From: Aquimarina rhabdastrellae
Lineage (GTDB): Bacteria > Bacteroidota > Bacteroidia > Flavobacteriales > Flavobacteriaceae
NCBI GenBank assembly: GCA_947387485.1
Contig: CANDNT010000005.1
Coordinates: 186,001 to 250,000, forward strand
DNA: 64,000 nt
Direction: 5' to 3'
A program made the translations under genes and the position numbers. Position 1 is the first letter of the stretch. Each line of letters opens with the position of its first letter. Below are positions 18,557-28,457 of the stretch, in pieces. The notes beneath the pieces are model-generated. The model did no database searches and was not told the origin of the DNA. It saw only the letters and a program-made list of their open reading frames with translations.

Positions 18557-19651
18557 TTATAAATACTTAATAGGATTGGTATTTTTCTCCGATAAAATGA
18601 TGGCAAAATTACTGATTTTTTTTCTAAGATAGCTAACAATTAAGTTTTTTGTGTATTGTTCGCTCTCATAATGTCCAATATCTGCCAAAATTAGTTGATT
18701 TTCTGCTTGATAAAATTGATGGTATTTTAGATCTGCTGTGATAAAAACATCAGCACCAGCTCTTTTTGCATTTTCGATAGCAAAACTACCACTACCACCT
18801 AAAACTGCTACTTTTTGAATAGGTTTATTCAATAAAGAAGAATGTCTTACACATCCTGTTTTAAAAACAGCTTTAATATGTTGTAAAAAATCAAGCTCAT
18901 TCATAGGTTGCTCTAATTCACCAACCATTCCCATTCCGATATGTTGATTTGTATTTTCTAAAGTAGTGATTTCATAAGCAACCTCTTCATAACTATGCGT
19001 GTTAAATAATGCTTTTAATACAGCACTTTGTTTGTGTTTAGGAAAAGTAACCTGTATTTGTGTTTCTGGCTCATAATGTGTTTCTCCTTTTTTTCCTATA
19101 GAAGGATTGGCCGTATCTTGAGCTCTAAAACTACCAGTACCGTTTGAAGCAAAACTACAATGATCATAATTACCTATAGTTCCAGCTCCTGCATTAAATA
19201 AAGCTTCTTTAAGAAGATCTGCTTCTTTAAGCGGTACATAAGTGGTCAATTTTTTTATGGTATCTTTTTGAGGAATTAAAATTTTGCGATTGACTAATCC
19301 TAGTTGTTCACAAATCATATCATTTACTCCTGTAAAAGTATTATCTAAAGCAGTGTGAATGGCGTAGATTGCAATATCATTTTTAATAGCTTTCATCACT
19401 ACTCGTTCAACGTAAGAGTTACCATTAAATTTTTTGAGACCACTAAAAACTATAGGATGAAAACTTACAATAAGGTTACATTGATTCTCGATAGCTTCAT
19501 CGACTACAGATTCAAGAGTATCTAATGTAACTAGAACACCGCTAAGTTCGGTTTCTTTATTTCCAACAAGAAGACCTACATTATCAAACCCTTCTGCATA
19601 AGATAGAGGTGCTAGTTCTTCTAAATATTGAATGACATCTTTAATTTGCAT
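18557..19651 (-). CDS. NIF3-like dinuclear metal-centre protein
   Basis: 364 residues, the long form of the YbgI/NIF3 family with the central insert domain (about residues 130-230). Metal-ligand segments are visible: SFHPIVFSG near residue 65, AIHTALDNTFTGVND near 100, and the C-terminal ADLKYHQFYQAENQLILADIGHYESEQ with paired His and Glu. Homologues form hexameric toroids; the biochemical role is not settled, though some have been described as GTP cyclohydrolase-like. It is followed after 2 bases by the cysteine-free zinc-ribbon-family gene. Confidence 0.92.
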   Translation of the reverse strand: MQIKDVIQYLEELAPLSYAEGFDNVGLLVGNKETELSGVLVTLDTLESVVDEAIENQCNLIVSFHPIVFSGLKKFNGNSYVERVVMKAIKNDIAIYAIHTALDNTFTGVNDMICEQLGLVNRKILIPQKDTIKKLTTYVPLKEADLLKEALFNAGAGTIGNYDHCSFASNGTGSFRAQDTANPSIGKKGETHYEPETQIQVTFPKHKQSAVLKALFNTHSYEEVAYEITTLENTNQHIGMGMVGELEQPMNELDFLQHIKAVFKTGCVRHSSLLNKPIQKVAVLGGSGSFAIENAKRAGADVFITADLKYHQFYQAENQLILADIGHYESEQYTKNLIVSYLRKKISNFAIILSEKNTNPIKYL

Positions 19652-19778
19652 ATTCGTATTTCTAAAAAATGAAAGTACTAAAACTTTTATTAATACAATT
19701 GTATATGCTAAATAAGTTTTTTATTAGAGGTAATGCTCTCCAGTAAAATAGTTATTTTCGCTTTACAAAAAATGAGAT

Positions 19779-20786
19779 ATGAACCTATTGCGAAAGATTT
19801 TATTTCCGATTGTACCTATATATTATGTAATAACTTGGATTAGAAATTTCTGTTATGATCATAATATTTTTAAATCAGTAGCTTATGACTTTCCAGTAAT
19901 TGCAGTAGGAAACCTAAGTGTAGGAGGGACAGGAAAATCTCCAATGATTGAGTATTTGATTAAGCTATTAAAGAAAGACTATACAATAGCAACTTTAAGT
20001 CGTGGGTATAAGCGTGAAACAAAAGGTTTTCAAATGGTAGCAACTACGGCTATAGCAAAAGATGTAGGAGATGAACCGCTACAGTTTAAGAAAAAATTCC
20101 CTGAAGTTCTAGTTGCAGTTGATGCTGATAGAAGAAATGGGATAGCTAGACTAAGACAAGAAAATACTGATTTAGATGTACTATTGTTAGATGATGCGTA
20201 TCAACATCGTAAAGTGAAAGCAGGTTTGTATGTATTGCTTACTGCGTATTATGATTTGTATTTTGATGATATAATGTTACCTACAGGAAATTTGAGAGAA
20301 CCTATAGGCGGAATGAGTAGAGCAGCTGTAATTATAGTCACCAAATGCCCACCAGATTTAAGTGATCAAGAACAAAATCATATTATAAAAAAAATAAAAC
20401 CAAAAGAAAATCAGTTAGTACTATTTAGTACAATAGCATATAGTAAACAACTTAAAAGAGATAAAGAATCTTTAAGTATAGATATATTAAAAAAGAAATC
20501 TTTTACGTTAGTAACGGGAATAGCAAACCCTAAACCGTTACTAGATTATTACGATAGTTTAGGATTATCATATGAACATTTAGCTTATCCAGATCATCAT
20601 CATTTTACAGCTCAAGAGATAAAAGAGTTACAATCTAAAAATGTAATCATTACTACAGAAAAAGATTATGTGAGACTAGCAAATTCTCTTGAAAATGACC
20701 TATGGTACCAGCCTATAGAAGTACAATTTTTAAATCAAGCCGAACAGTTTGATCAACGAATTAAAGAATTTGTAAAGTCTTTTTAA
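19779..20786 (+). CDS. lpxK: Tetraacyldisaccharide 4'-kinase
   Basis: Inner-membrane kinase that phosphorylates the 4' position of the lipid A disaccharide; 335 residues. An N-terminal hydrophobic helix (PIVPIYYVITWIRNF) is followed by the P-loop VGNLSVGGTGKSP and the family blocks LSRGYKRE, DEPLQFKKKFP, DADRRNGI, LLLDDAYQHRKV and LPTGNLREP. The DHHHF segment and the terminal ITTEKDYVRL are also typical. It is divergent from the NIF3-like gene and convergent with the hybrid kinase, with 33 bases between stops. Confidence 0.95.
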   Translation: MNLLRKILFPIVPIYYVITWIRNFCYDHNIFKSVAYDFPVIAVGNLSVGGTGKSPMIEYLIKLLKKDYTIATLSRGYKRETKGFQMVATTAIAKDVGDEPLQFKKKFPEVLVAVDADRRNGIARLRQENTDLDVLLLDDAYQHRKVKAGLYVLLTAYYDLYFDDIMLPTGNLREPIGGMSRAAVIIVTKCPPDLSDQEQNHIIKKIKPKENQLVLFSTIAYSKQLKRDKESLSIDILKKKSFTLVTGIANPKPLLDYYDSLGLSYEHLAYPDHHHFTAQEIKELQSKNVIITTEKDYVRLANSLENDLWYQPIEVQFLNQAEQFDQRIKEFVKSF

Positions 20787-20819
20787 AGCTAAATGATGAT
20801 ATAATGAAACGTTATGGTT

Positions 20820-23051
20820 CTAACTTATAGGTTGTTTCTTTGTTAAAGCTTTGTGTAGTTTAGAGAAAAACTCTTCGGTTTTATATGGCTTAGGGATAAT
20901 GTCATCAAAACCATTGTTATAAAACTCATTTAAATTATCGTCAAGCGTTACGGCTGTTAATGCTATAATAGGTATTTTGGAATCAAATTTTCTAATGATA
21001 CGAGTGGCTTCTATTCCGCTAATTCCTGGCATATGGATATCCATGAGGATTAAATCAAATTGCTCATTTTTGGCTTTTTCGATAGCGGTATCGCCATTAT
21101 CTGCAACATCACAAATGATGTTGTTCTTTTCTAAAATTTTTCTGGTGATTAATTGATTAATTTTATTGTCTTCAACAACGAGAATACGTTTATTGGCTAT
21201 ACTATTATAATCAATTGTTTTAATTTCTTCGATATATTTTTTAGGTGGGGCTTCAAAAACATCAAAGTTTAAATCAAAATAAAAAGTAGATCCTTTACCA
21301 GGAGCACTTTTTAATTTGATAGTACTACCCATAAGGTCTAATAAATTCTTAACGATAGATAATCCTAAACCAGTACCACCAAATTTTCTGTTGATTTGAA
21401 CTGAACCTTGAGTAAAGTTTTCAAAAATACTTTGTTGTTTTTTCTCAGAGATTCCAACTCCATCATCCTCAATTTCGAAGCTTAAAAATACCTTATTCTC
21501 TACATGACTAAGGAGTTTTACTTTGATCCAGATATTTCCGTTTTGAGTAAACTTAATAGAGTTACCGATAAGATTAATCAATACCTGAGAAATCTTTAGG
21601 GGGTCACCTATTAATTTAGACGGAATATTATCATCAAAAGAGTAATGAAGTTTATTGTTTTTATCTTTTGCCGATTTACCTAAAGCGATAAGTACATCAT
21701 TAATACGTTTTCTTAGATTAAAAGAGGTATTGTCAAGTTCTACTTTTTTGGCTTCAAGCTTATTTAAATCTAGTATATTATTGATTAAAGAGAGCAAGTA
21801 TTCTCCAGAGAATTTAAGTGAGTTTAAATGTTCTTTTTGGTTAGGAGTAGGACTTTCTTCTAATAATAAATGCGTAAGACCTGTTACAGCATAAAGTGGT
21901 GTTCTTAATTCGTGAGTAATAGTTGATAAGAATTGAATCTTGGCTTCACTAGCTCTTTCTGTATTTTCTTTAGCAATAATAAGCTCGGTATTTTTATTTT
22001 GTAATAGCTCATTTGCTCTAGCTCTTAAATTATTATTCTTATACAGTGATAATGTTAATAATGATAAAATTGTAATTAAGGCTATACTTAAGATCGTAGT
22101 AAGTCTATTGAGTTTAAGTGATTGTTGTTGTTGGAAATTTTCTTCGGTAAGTTCTTCTAGTAATACATTTTTTTCGCTGAGATTAATTTTTGCACTAGCT
22201 TCTTGAACAACAATTTCTTTGTTGATATTAAAGAGGGAATCGTTTAGTTTTTGATGCGATTTTAAGAAAAGTAAAGAGGTTTTAAAATCTTCTTGTTGTT
22301 CATAAATCTTACTATAAATATAATATGATTTAGAACGAATTTCGAAAAAACGATTCTTTTTACCCATATTCATGGCCAAATCATTAATCTTTTTAGCTTC
22401 TTCTATTTGATTAAGCATTAACAAAGCTTCTGCTTTATTGACATATAACTTGGATTTAAGATATAGGTTTTTTGAAGAATTGATTTGAGGTAAAGCACTG
22501 TTGAATTGCTGAATTGCTAATTCAGGTTTTTGTTGAGCCATATATAATAACCCTAAATTGATTTGTATAGAACTTTCTAATTCAGGAGCATTATATTGCT
22601 GTGCTAATTTCTCTGCGTGAAATAAATCTTCTTGAGCATAATCAAACTCGTTAAGTTGTGTACATATCGAACCACATAAATTTAATGATTGAGCTAATTC
22701 TAAAGGATCCTGAGCTTCACGTAGAATTTTTGTGGCTCTAAAAGCTAATTCTTGAGCTTGTTTAAAATCTCTTAATTCAAGATAAAGTTTAGCGAGAACT
22801 CTACTTGTTTTGGCAGAGTAAATTCTGTCTTTAGTATTATGAGAAAGTTCTTTGGCTAAAGTGATATTTTTTAATGCGAGCTCAAATTTTGATGTATGGA
22901 TAGCAAAGGATGCAGCATTTAAATAATTTTCAATAGAATCCTTTGTGGTTAATAGTTGATCTTGATTTCCAAAAGAATATGAAAGAGAAGAGACAACTGA
23001 AATCCACAGAGCAAATATAAATGTTATGTAATATTTGATTTGGGTAAGCAT
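20820..23051 (-). CDS. TPR-containing hybrid sensor histidine kinase
   Basis: 743 residues: signal peptide (residues 1-28), periplasmic TPR-type helical repeats (about 40-290), a transmembrane helix near 318-338, a coiled-coil linker, HisKA with the phospho-acceptor His in THELRTPLYAV (about 380), an HATPase domain (NLIGNSIKFTQNG, DDGVGISEKK, GGTGLGLSIVKN), and a C-terminal receiver domain with the phospho-acceptor Asp in LILMDIHMPG (about 669) and a late conserved Lys (PKPYKTEE). The ligand is unknown, and no output DNA-binding domain is present, so it needs a partner. It lies 28 bases after gap on the same strand. Confidence 0.93.
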   Translation of the reverse strand: MLTQIKYYITFIFALWISVVSSLSYSFGNQDQLLTTKDSIENYLNAASFAIHTSKFELALKNITLAKELSHNTKDRIYSAKTSRVLAKLYLELRDFKQAQELAFRATKILREAQDPLELAQSLNLCGSICTQLNEFDYAQEDLFHAEKLAQQYNAPELESSIQINLGLLYMAQQKPELAIQQFNSALPQINSSKNLYLKSKLYVNKAEALLMLNQIEEAKKINDLAMNMGKKNRFFEIRSKSYYIYSKIYEQQEDFKTSLLFLKSHQKLNDSLFNINKEIVVQEASAKINLSEKNVLLEELTEENFQQQQSLKLNRLTTILSIALITILSLLTLSLYKNNNLRARANELLQNKNTELIIAKENTERASEAKIQFLSTITHELRTPLYAVTGLTHLLLEESPTPNQKEHLNSLKFSGEYLLSLINNILDLNKLEAKKVELDNTSFNLRKRINDVLIALGKSAKDKNNKLHYSFDDNIPSKLIGDPLKISQVLINLIGNSIKFTQNGNIWIKVKLLSHVENKVFLSFEIEDDGVGISEKKQQSIFENFTQGSVQINRKFGGTGLGLSIVKNLLDLMGSTIKLKSAPGKGSTFYFDLNFDVFEAPPKKYIEEIKTIDYNSIANKRILVVEDNKINQLITRKILEKNNIICDVADNGDTAIEKAKNEQFDLILMDIHMPGISGIEATRIIRKFDSKIPIIALTAVTLDDNLNEFYNNGFDDIIPKPYKTEEFFSKLHKALTKKQPIS

Positions 23052-23079
23052 TTGCGTCGAAATATCTCAACTAATATAG

Positions 23080-24084
23080 TTATTTCTTACAAATCTTCGG
23101 TATTAAATCGATTAATCTGTTACTGTAACCTATCTCATTATCATACCAACCTATAATTTTTACCATTTTTCCGATAACAGAAGTCATAAGTGCATCAAAA
23201 GTGCAAGAATATGGATTTCCAATAATATCAATGGACACTATAGGATCTTCTGTATAAGCCAAAATACCTTTTAATGAATTTTCTGAAGCTTCTTTAAAAG
23301 CGCGATTAATTTCGTCAATAGAAGTTTCCTTTTTTACATTAAAAGTAATATCAGTAAGTGAACCATCAGGAACAGGAACTCTAATACCACAACCACCAAT
23401 TACATCATTGAGTTCTGGAAATATTTTTGTTAATGCTTTTGCTGCTCCAGTTGTTGTAGGAACAATAGATTGACCAGCTGCACGAGCACGTCTTAAATCG
23501 CGATGTGGTTGATCATGTAAACTTTGATCGGTAGTATAACTGTGTACTGTTGTAATGTATGCTTGTTCAATACCACACAACTCATTAATGACTTTAATCA
23601 TAGGAGCTGCATTATTTGTAGTACAAGAAGCATTAGATATAATAGTCTCGCTTCCATCTAGAATATCATCATTAACACCTAATACTACAGTTTTAATCAA
23701 ATCATCTAGAGGAGGGGCAGAGAGGATTACTTTTTTAGCACCAGCATCGAGGTGTTTTTGAGCTAAAGAATGTGTTTTAAACTTTCCTGTAGCTTCGATA
23801 ACTATATCTATATCAAATAAATCCCATTGACATAAAATAGGATCTTTATGATGCGATAAAGGTACTTTTTTATCATTAACAAGGATAGCATCAGCTTCAT
23901 AAGAAATATCATGAGCCAAAACACCATGTATACTATCGTATTTTAGTAAATGACTTAATGTACGAGCATCTGCTAAATCATTGATAGCAACTACATCTAT
24001 ATTGGGATGTTGTATCAATAAACGGAATAGGTTACGACCTATTCTTCCGAAGCCATTGATAGCTATTCTAATAGGATTGTTCAT
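23080..24084 (-). CDS. gap: Glyceraldehyde-3-phosphate dehydrogenase, type I
   Basis: 334 residues. Rossmann start INGFGRIGRNLFR, with Asp36 in AINDL favouring NAD over NADP. The active-site Cys154 is in SNASCTTN and His181 in TTVHSYTTDQ. The conserved GGCGIRVPVPDGS and WYDNEIGYSNR blocks are present. It acts in glycolysis/gluconeogenesis in the cytoplasm. It lies 25 bases after lipA and 28 before the hybrid kinase, an unusual setting not linked to other glycolytic genes; flavobacteria often carry a second gap elsewhere (general knowledge). Confidence 0.95.
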   Translation of the reverse strand: MNNPIRIAINGFGRIGRNLFRLLIQHPNIDVVAINDLADARTLSHLLKYDSIHGVLAHDISYEADAILVNDKKVPLSHHKDPILCQWDLFDIDIVIEATGKFKTHSLAQKHLDAGAKKVILSAPPLDDLIKTVVLGVNDDILDGSETIISNASCTTNNAAPMIKVINELCGIEQAYITTVHSYTTDQSLHDQPHRDLRRARAAGQSIVPTTTGAAKALTKIFPELNDVIGGCGIRVPVPDGSLTDITFNVKKETSIDEINRAFKEASENSLKGILAYTEDPIVSIDIIGNPYSCTFDALMTSVIGKMVKIIGWYDNEIGYSNRLIDLIPKICKK

Positions 24085-24109
24085 TATGGATAAGAAGCTA
24101 TGCTAAATA

Positions 24110-24982
24110 TTAAGTCAAGTGTTTTTGAGCTTTGTATGAAGAACGTACTAATGCACTACTTTCTACATGCCTGAATCCCATATCTAGAGCAATTTCTTCG
24201 TATTTTTTAAATTGATCTGGAGTGATAAATTGTTTTACAGGTAAATGCTTTTTACTTGGTTGTAAATATTGACCAATAGTCACTACATCAAGATTAATAG
24301 CTTTAAGGTCTTTTAAGGTTTGAATTACCTCTTCTTCCTTTTCTCCTAAACCAAGCATGATACCACTTTTTGTGCGGTGAATCCCATTATCTTTTAAGTA
24401 TTTTAAAACTTGTAGACTTTGCTCATATTTCGCTTGTATACGAACTTCTCTCGTTAAACGTTTAACCGTTTCCATATTATGAGAAACAACTTCGGGTTTA
24501 ACTGCTATAATGCGATCTATATTTTTAGTTTTTCCTTGAAAGTCAGGAATAAGTGTTTCAAGAGTTGTATTAGGGTTCATACGACGAATAGCTTGTACTG
24601 TCTCAGCCCATATAATTGATCCACCATCCAATAAATCGTCTCGGTCAACTGATGTGATTACCGCATGTTTGATATTCATCAATTTAATAGATCTAGCTAC
24701 TTTTTCAGGTTCTTCCCAATCTACGGTTTCTGGACGACCAGTTTTTACACCACAAAAACCACAAGAACGTGTACAGATATTTCCTAAAATCATAAAAGTC
24801 GCAGTCCCTTCACTCCAGCATTCTCCCATATTAGGACAGCTTCCAGAAGTACAGATAGTATGTAAATTATATTTATCTACAAGACCTCTTAATTCTGTAT
24901 ATTTTTTACCAGTAGGAAGTTTAACTCGTAACCATTTTGGTTTTCCTTTTGGTGGAGCAACAGTAGCTACATCTGTATTCAT
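24110..24982 (-). CDS. lipA: Lipoyl synthase
   Basis: Radical SAM enzyme inserting two sulfurs into octanoyl-lipoyl domains; 290 residues. Both [4Fe-4S] clusters are supported: auxiliary cluster Cys44, Cys49, Cys55 (CX4CX5C) and radical SAM cluster Cys70, Cys74, Cys77 (CX3CX2C). The C-terminal RSSYKA motif with the serine ligand is present near the end. It is first gene of the probable lipA-gap-kinase unit. Confidence 0.97.
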   Translation of the reverse strand: MNTDVATVAPPKGKPKWLRVKLPTGKKYTELRGLVDKYNLHTICTSGSCPNMGECWSEGTATFMILGNICTRSCGFCGVKTGRPETVDWEEPEKVARSIKLMNIKHAVITSVDRDDLLDGGSIIWAETVQAIRRMNPNTTLETLIPDFQGKTKNIDRIIAVKPEVVSHNMETVKRLTREVRIQAKYEQSLQVLKYLKDNGIHRTKSGIMLGLGEKEEEVIQTLKDLKAINLDVVTIGQYLQPSKKHLPVKQFITPDQFKKYEEIALDMGFRHVESSALVRSSYKAQKHLT

Positions 24983-25002
24983 AGTAATGCAAATTTTAAA
25001 GG

Positions 25003-25010
25003 CAAAGATA
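25003..25010 (-). promoter_or_regulatory. -7-like box before lipA
   Basis: TATCTTTG on the minus strand, 21 bases before the lipA start. No clear TTG lies at the expected upstream distance, so it is a partial promoter match. Confidence 0.35.
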
Positions 25011-25064
25011 CAAAGAAAGGAATTAAAAAAGCACTAGCATAAGTTTTGATTCGTAAATATGATG

Positions 25065-25994
25065 TTAAAAGAATCGATTAGGAAAACAATCGGTTAATGA
25101 TCTAACTTCAAAACTATAGGTTAAGAAAATTTCATGAGATCCTTGACTAAACTCATTGAGGTCTGATAATGTATAATCATAAGCATAACCTACTCTAAAG
25201 TTAGGTGAAATCTTATAACTGAATAAAGCACTTACAGCATCTTCTATTCTATAAGAAACCCCTAATTCTAATTTATTTCTCATCAAAAAACTAGCTGCAA
25301 TATCTGTTGTAATAGGTGCTCCAGCTGCTGTTTTTAATAAAACAGATGGTTTAAACTTAAGATCAGGATTTAATCTAAATACATAACCTGAAGTAAGATA
25401 ATAATGAATGTCTTCTCTTCCTTCAAAAGTTGTAGCAGCAGTATTTTCTAAATGCTTTGATGGAATAAGGTTAGGAGCAGATAATCCTAAATAAAAATTT
25501 CTGCTATATAAAAAAGCACCAGCTCCAACATTTAAGAACGTACTGTTTACATTAGCAAAAGCAGGGTCTGTATTTGATCCTCCAGAATCTAAAGTTAGAT
25601 TTGAGAAATCAGCATTATAAACAGTAAAACCTAATTTTGTTCCTAATGATAAGCGCAGGTTTTCTGAAAGATTAAAGCGGTAAGCAAAATCTCCATTTAC
25701 ATTAGTTTCGGTAATATCATTACCTATCTGATCATTGACTACAGTAAGTCCTAAATCAATATTTCTTCTTAAAGAAGCATGTCCAAAAAGCGTAATTGTT
25801 TCTGGTGCACCTTCTACATTTGTCCATTGACGTCTATATAAAGCTCCTAACTCAATATGTCCGGTATCTCCAGTTACATATGCAGGGTTAATAACATTCA
25901 TGTTATAGGTGTATTGAGTGTATTGAGGATCTTGTTGGGCAAGACTTAAAAAAGTATTGCATAATATGAATAGGGGGAATAATAATTTTTTCAT
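25065..25994 (-). CDS. PorP/SprF-family T9SS outer-membrane protein (cassette 2)
   Basis: 309 residues after a signal peptide (MKKLLFPLFILCNTFLSLAQQ). The mature start DPQYTQYTYNMNVINPAY is the hallmark of the family, followed by RRQWTNVEGAP and alternating outer-membrane strands, ending in DCFPNRFF. By analogy with SprF, such proteins aid export or surface attachment of a type B T9SS substrate. Its start lies 46 bases after the stop of the 712-residue type B substrate, so that is the likely client. It is a clear paralogue of the gene at 28458-29396. Confidence 0.93.
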   Translation of the reverse strand: MKKLLFPLFILCNTFLSLAQQDPQYTQYTYNMNVINPAYVTGDTGHIELGALYRRQWTNVEGAPETITLFGHASLRRNIDLGLTVVNDQIGNDITETNVNGDFAYRFNLSENLRLSLGTKLGFTVYNADFSNLTLDSGGSNTDPAFANVNSTFLNVGAGAFLYSRNFYLGLSAPNLIPSKHLENTAATTFEGREDIHYYLTSGYVFRLNPDLKFKPSVLLKTAAGAPITTDIAASFLMRNKLELGVSYRIEDAVSALFSYKISPNFRVGYAYDYTLSDLNEFSQGSHEIFLTYSFEVRSLTDCFPNRFF

Positions 25995-26040
25995 TACAGC
26001 ATAGTTAAGTTTAGACTACTAAGTGTTTAAAGTTTTTGGG

Positions 26041-28179
26041 TTACTTTCTTAAGTGAATTCTACCTTGAATAGGATCAAAACCAGCTTGATTTAATTCAAT
26101 AACATAAAAATAAACTCCAGAAGGAACCACTTTTCCAGAAAGGAAAGATGAAGAAGATGAACCATCCCAAGGTGGAGTATTGATGTTCCCTTCAAAAACC
26201 TTATTTCCGTAACGGTTATAAATCTTTATAGTGTGATTAGGAAAAGTTGCTAAATCATTAATGATTAAAGTATCGTTAATACCATCTCCGTTAGGCGAAA
26301 AACCATCAGGAACAAAAATGGTAAAGAGTACAGTTAATCGAACTTGAGCAGTTAATGTTTGTATACAAGCTATTCCAGAAGCTGTAGTTATTGTTACACG
26401 ATATAAATACCCATTAAAATCTAATGAAACAGGATCTATAGTTAAAGTATTTGTAGTTGTACCAGAATAAATACCTCCATCTGATAGTGTAGTCCAAGTA
26501 GAACCATTGTCGGTACTTTCTTCCCAAGATATAGTTACATTAGTATCATCTGTTTCAAAAGAAAAAGAAACACTTTCATCTTCGTTAATTACTTGGTCAG
26601 TAGGCGCTGTAGTAAAACTTAAGGTATTAGCTTCTAAAAAGTCAGGGACACCATTGTTATCTCCATCTAGAGGAGTGAGGTAACCACCATTTGCATTTAT
26701 TGTTGTTGAGTTTGATACTAACCCATCGGCATCTTCTTGAACATTAGTACTTTCTAATGAATCTGGATGTCCTGTTCCAGAAGGATCTGGATAACCAGCT
26801 TCTAGTGCATCTGAGCATCCATCTCCATCACTATCTAAGTCTTCGTCATTAGGAATTCCATCTCCATCAAGATCTGGACAAGCTGGAGCAGAGATAACGG
26901 TAATTTGTACATCATCTATAAAGTTACCAGAAGATTGATCTCCAGCACTAGAAACAGATACGAATGCAAATACAGTAGTTTGTTGATCTGCAGGTACAGT
27001 ATATTCTCCAGTATATAAGCCCCAATCTGTATTACCATCAGACATGGTAGCTTGAGTTACAGCATTTGTTAAAGATTCTCCTATTTGAACTTCTGCAACA
27101 TCAACGCCTGTACGTCCTCTATGTCTTACAGACCATCTTACTACAGAACCAGGAGTGATACATAAGTTCTGATATAAAGTAGAAACTTCTGTAGCATTAA
27201 GTTCTGCAAATTGATTTCCTTCAAATGCAGGTACACCGCTAAAACCATCTCTCCATAATTCAATATTATTATCAGAAGATGTTGTCGACCATTTTAATTC
27301 ATGCGTATCAAAATCATCAATACCTTCTCTAAAAGCTTGGAAAAAACCAAAAGAGTTTGTTGTAGGAGCTTCAAAACCACCATTAGATAATGGTTGCGCA
27401 CAACTATTACCACACTCGTCTGCATTAGTAATTCCATCATTATCTTTATCTAAATCCACAGGTGGAGGAGGTGGATCACCAATTTGAGTTAAAGCACAAA
27501 TTTTTTGTTCATTAAAACGACCTCCAGTTGATCCTGTAAATCCCCATATTACCTCAGAAGCACCTAAAATTGTTCTAAGGTCATTATTAATTGTTGTTAA
27601 TAGTACACCATCAAAGAAATAAGTGAAGGTGTTATTTGCTGGATCCCATATAAATTGTACATCATGGTAATTATCATCTTCAATATTTCCATTAGTACCG
27701 ATTACTTGAGGGCCAAATAAATTAGTAGTACTATCACTGTGATCTGCACTACCATCGATTTGAATTCCTGTATGATCACTACCATTATTAGGATCTCCTT
27801 GATTCGAATTGGTAAAGGTATCAAATTCAACCGCAAAAGAAGGTGTAATAGATTCATAACCAACTCCACCACCGCTGTTTCCAAATTCAGAAGAACCGAT
27901 TCCGCGAAGTACAAATGCAACACCGTCTGCACCAGCATTATCATTTCCTAAAAATATTCTAAATTCGAAATCAAAGCCTTCATTTAAATTTAAAGTGTTT
28001 ACACCCCAAAATGCACCTACTTGATTTTGTTGAGCAGGGGTAATGATATATTCGTTATCCGAATTTAGTGTAGCATCCTGTAATGGTGTAGCACCGATAT
28101 CAAGACATTGTTGGGCATTTATTTTTGATGAAAATAAAAAAGCACAACAGATAACAAGGAGCTTGTAGTGAAGTTTCAT
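26041..28179 (-). CDS. Lectin-like T9SS type B surface protein, 712 residues (cassette 2)
   Basis: Domains in order: signal peptide (1-22); an L-type-lectin-like domain (about 23-230) with NAGADGVAFVLRG, SFAVEFDTF and WDPANNTFTYFFDG; a short DxDxDG calcium-type segment; a jellyroll-like domain (about 260-430) with AFEGNQFAELNA and VRWSVRHRGRTGVDVAEV; TSP3-type repeats (DLDGDGIPNDEDLDSDGDGCSDALEAG); one Ig-like domain; and CHU_C from about 620 (PDGFSPNGDGINDTLII), ending in GRIHLRK. It reads as a compact version of the 2494-residue protein at 29453-36937. Probable surface adhesin; the sugar ligand is unknown. It is followed by its own PorP/SprF gene. Confidence 0.88.
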   Translation of the reverse strand: MKLHYKLLVICCAFLFSSKINAQQCLDIGATPLQDATLNSDNEYIITPAQQNQVGAFWGVNTLNLNEGFDFEFRIFLGNDNAGADGVAFVLRGIGSSEFGNSGGGVGYESITPSFAVEFDTFTNSNQGDPNNGSDHTGIQIDGSADHSDSTTNLFGPQVIGTNGNIEDDNYHDVQFIWDPANNTFTYFFDGVLLTTINNDLRTILGASEVIWGFTGSTGGRFNEQKICALTQIGDPPPPPVDLDKDNDGITNADECGNSCAQPLSNGGFEAPTTNSFGFFQAFREGIDDFDTHELKWSTTSSDNNIELWRDGFSGVPAFEGNQFAELNATEVSTLYQNLCITPGSVVRWSVRHRGRTGVDVAEVQIGESLTNAVTQATMSDGNTDWGLYTGEYTVPADQQTTVFAFVSVSSAGDQSSGNFIDDVQITVISAPACPDLDGDGIPNDEDLDSDGDGCSDALEAGYPDPSGTGHPDSLESTNVQEDADGLVSNSTTINANGGYLTPLDGDNNGVPDFLEANTLSFTTAPTDQVINEDESVSFSFETDDTNVTISWEESTDNGSTWTTLSDGGIYSGTTTNTLTIDPVSLDFNGYLYRVTITTASGIACIQTLTAQVRLTVLFTIFVPDGFSPNGDGINDTLIINDLATFPNHTIKIYNRYGNKVFEGNINTPPWDGSSSSSFLSGKVVPSGVYFYVIELNQAGFDPIQGRIHLRK

Positions 28180-28457
28180 AATATTGGGGATTAAGAAGTG
28201 TTTAACTTTCTATATCTGATTAGAAATGACCCCAAATATCGAATCAATTAATTAATTTTCAAAATAGATTAGACATAAAGATGCCTGTATCGAATGAAAA
28301 ATCAATCAATGAAGAGTAAATAAAGTATCAATTACTTTTAAAATGATAATATGTGATTAAACTTTTTGAATAAAATATGTTTTATGGATTAATAAAGTAT
28401 TTTTTTTACATAAATATGATTGACTATGGTTTTTAACAAATTTGATATTGATACATT

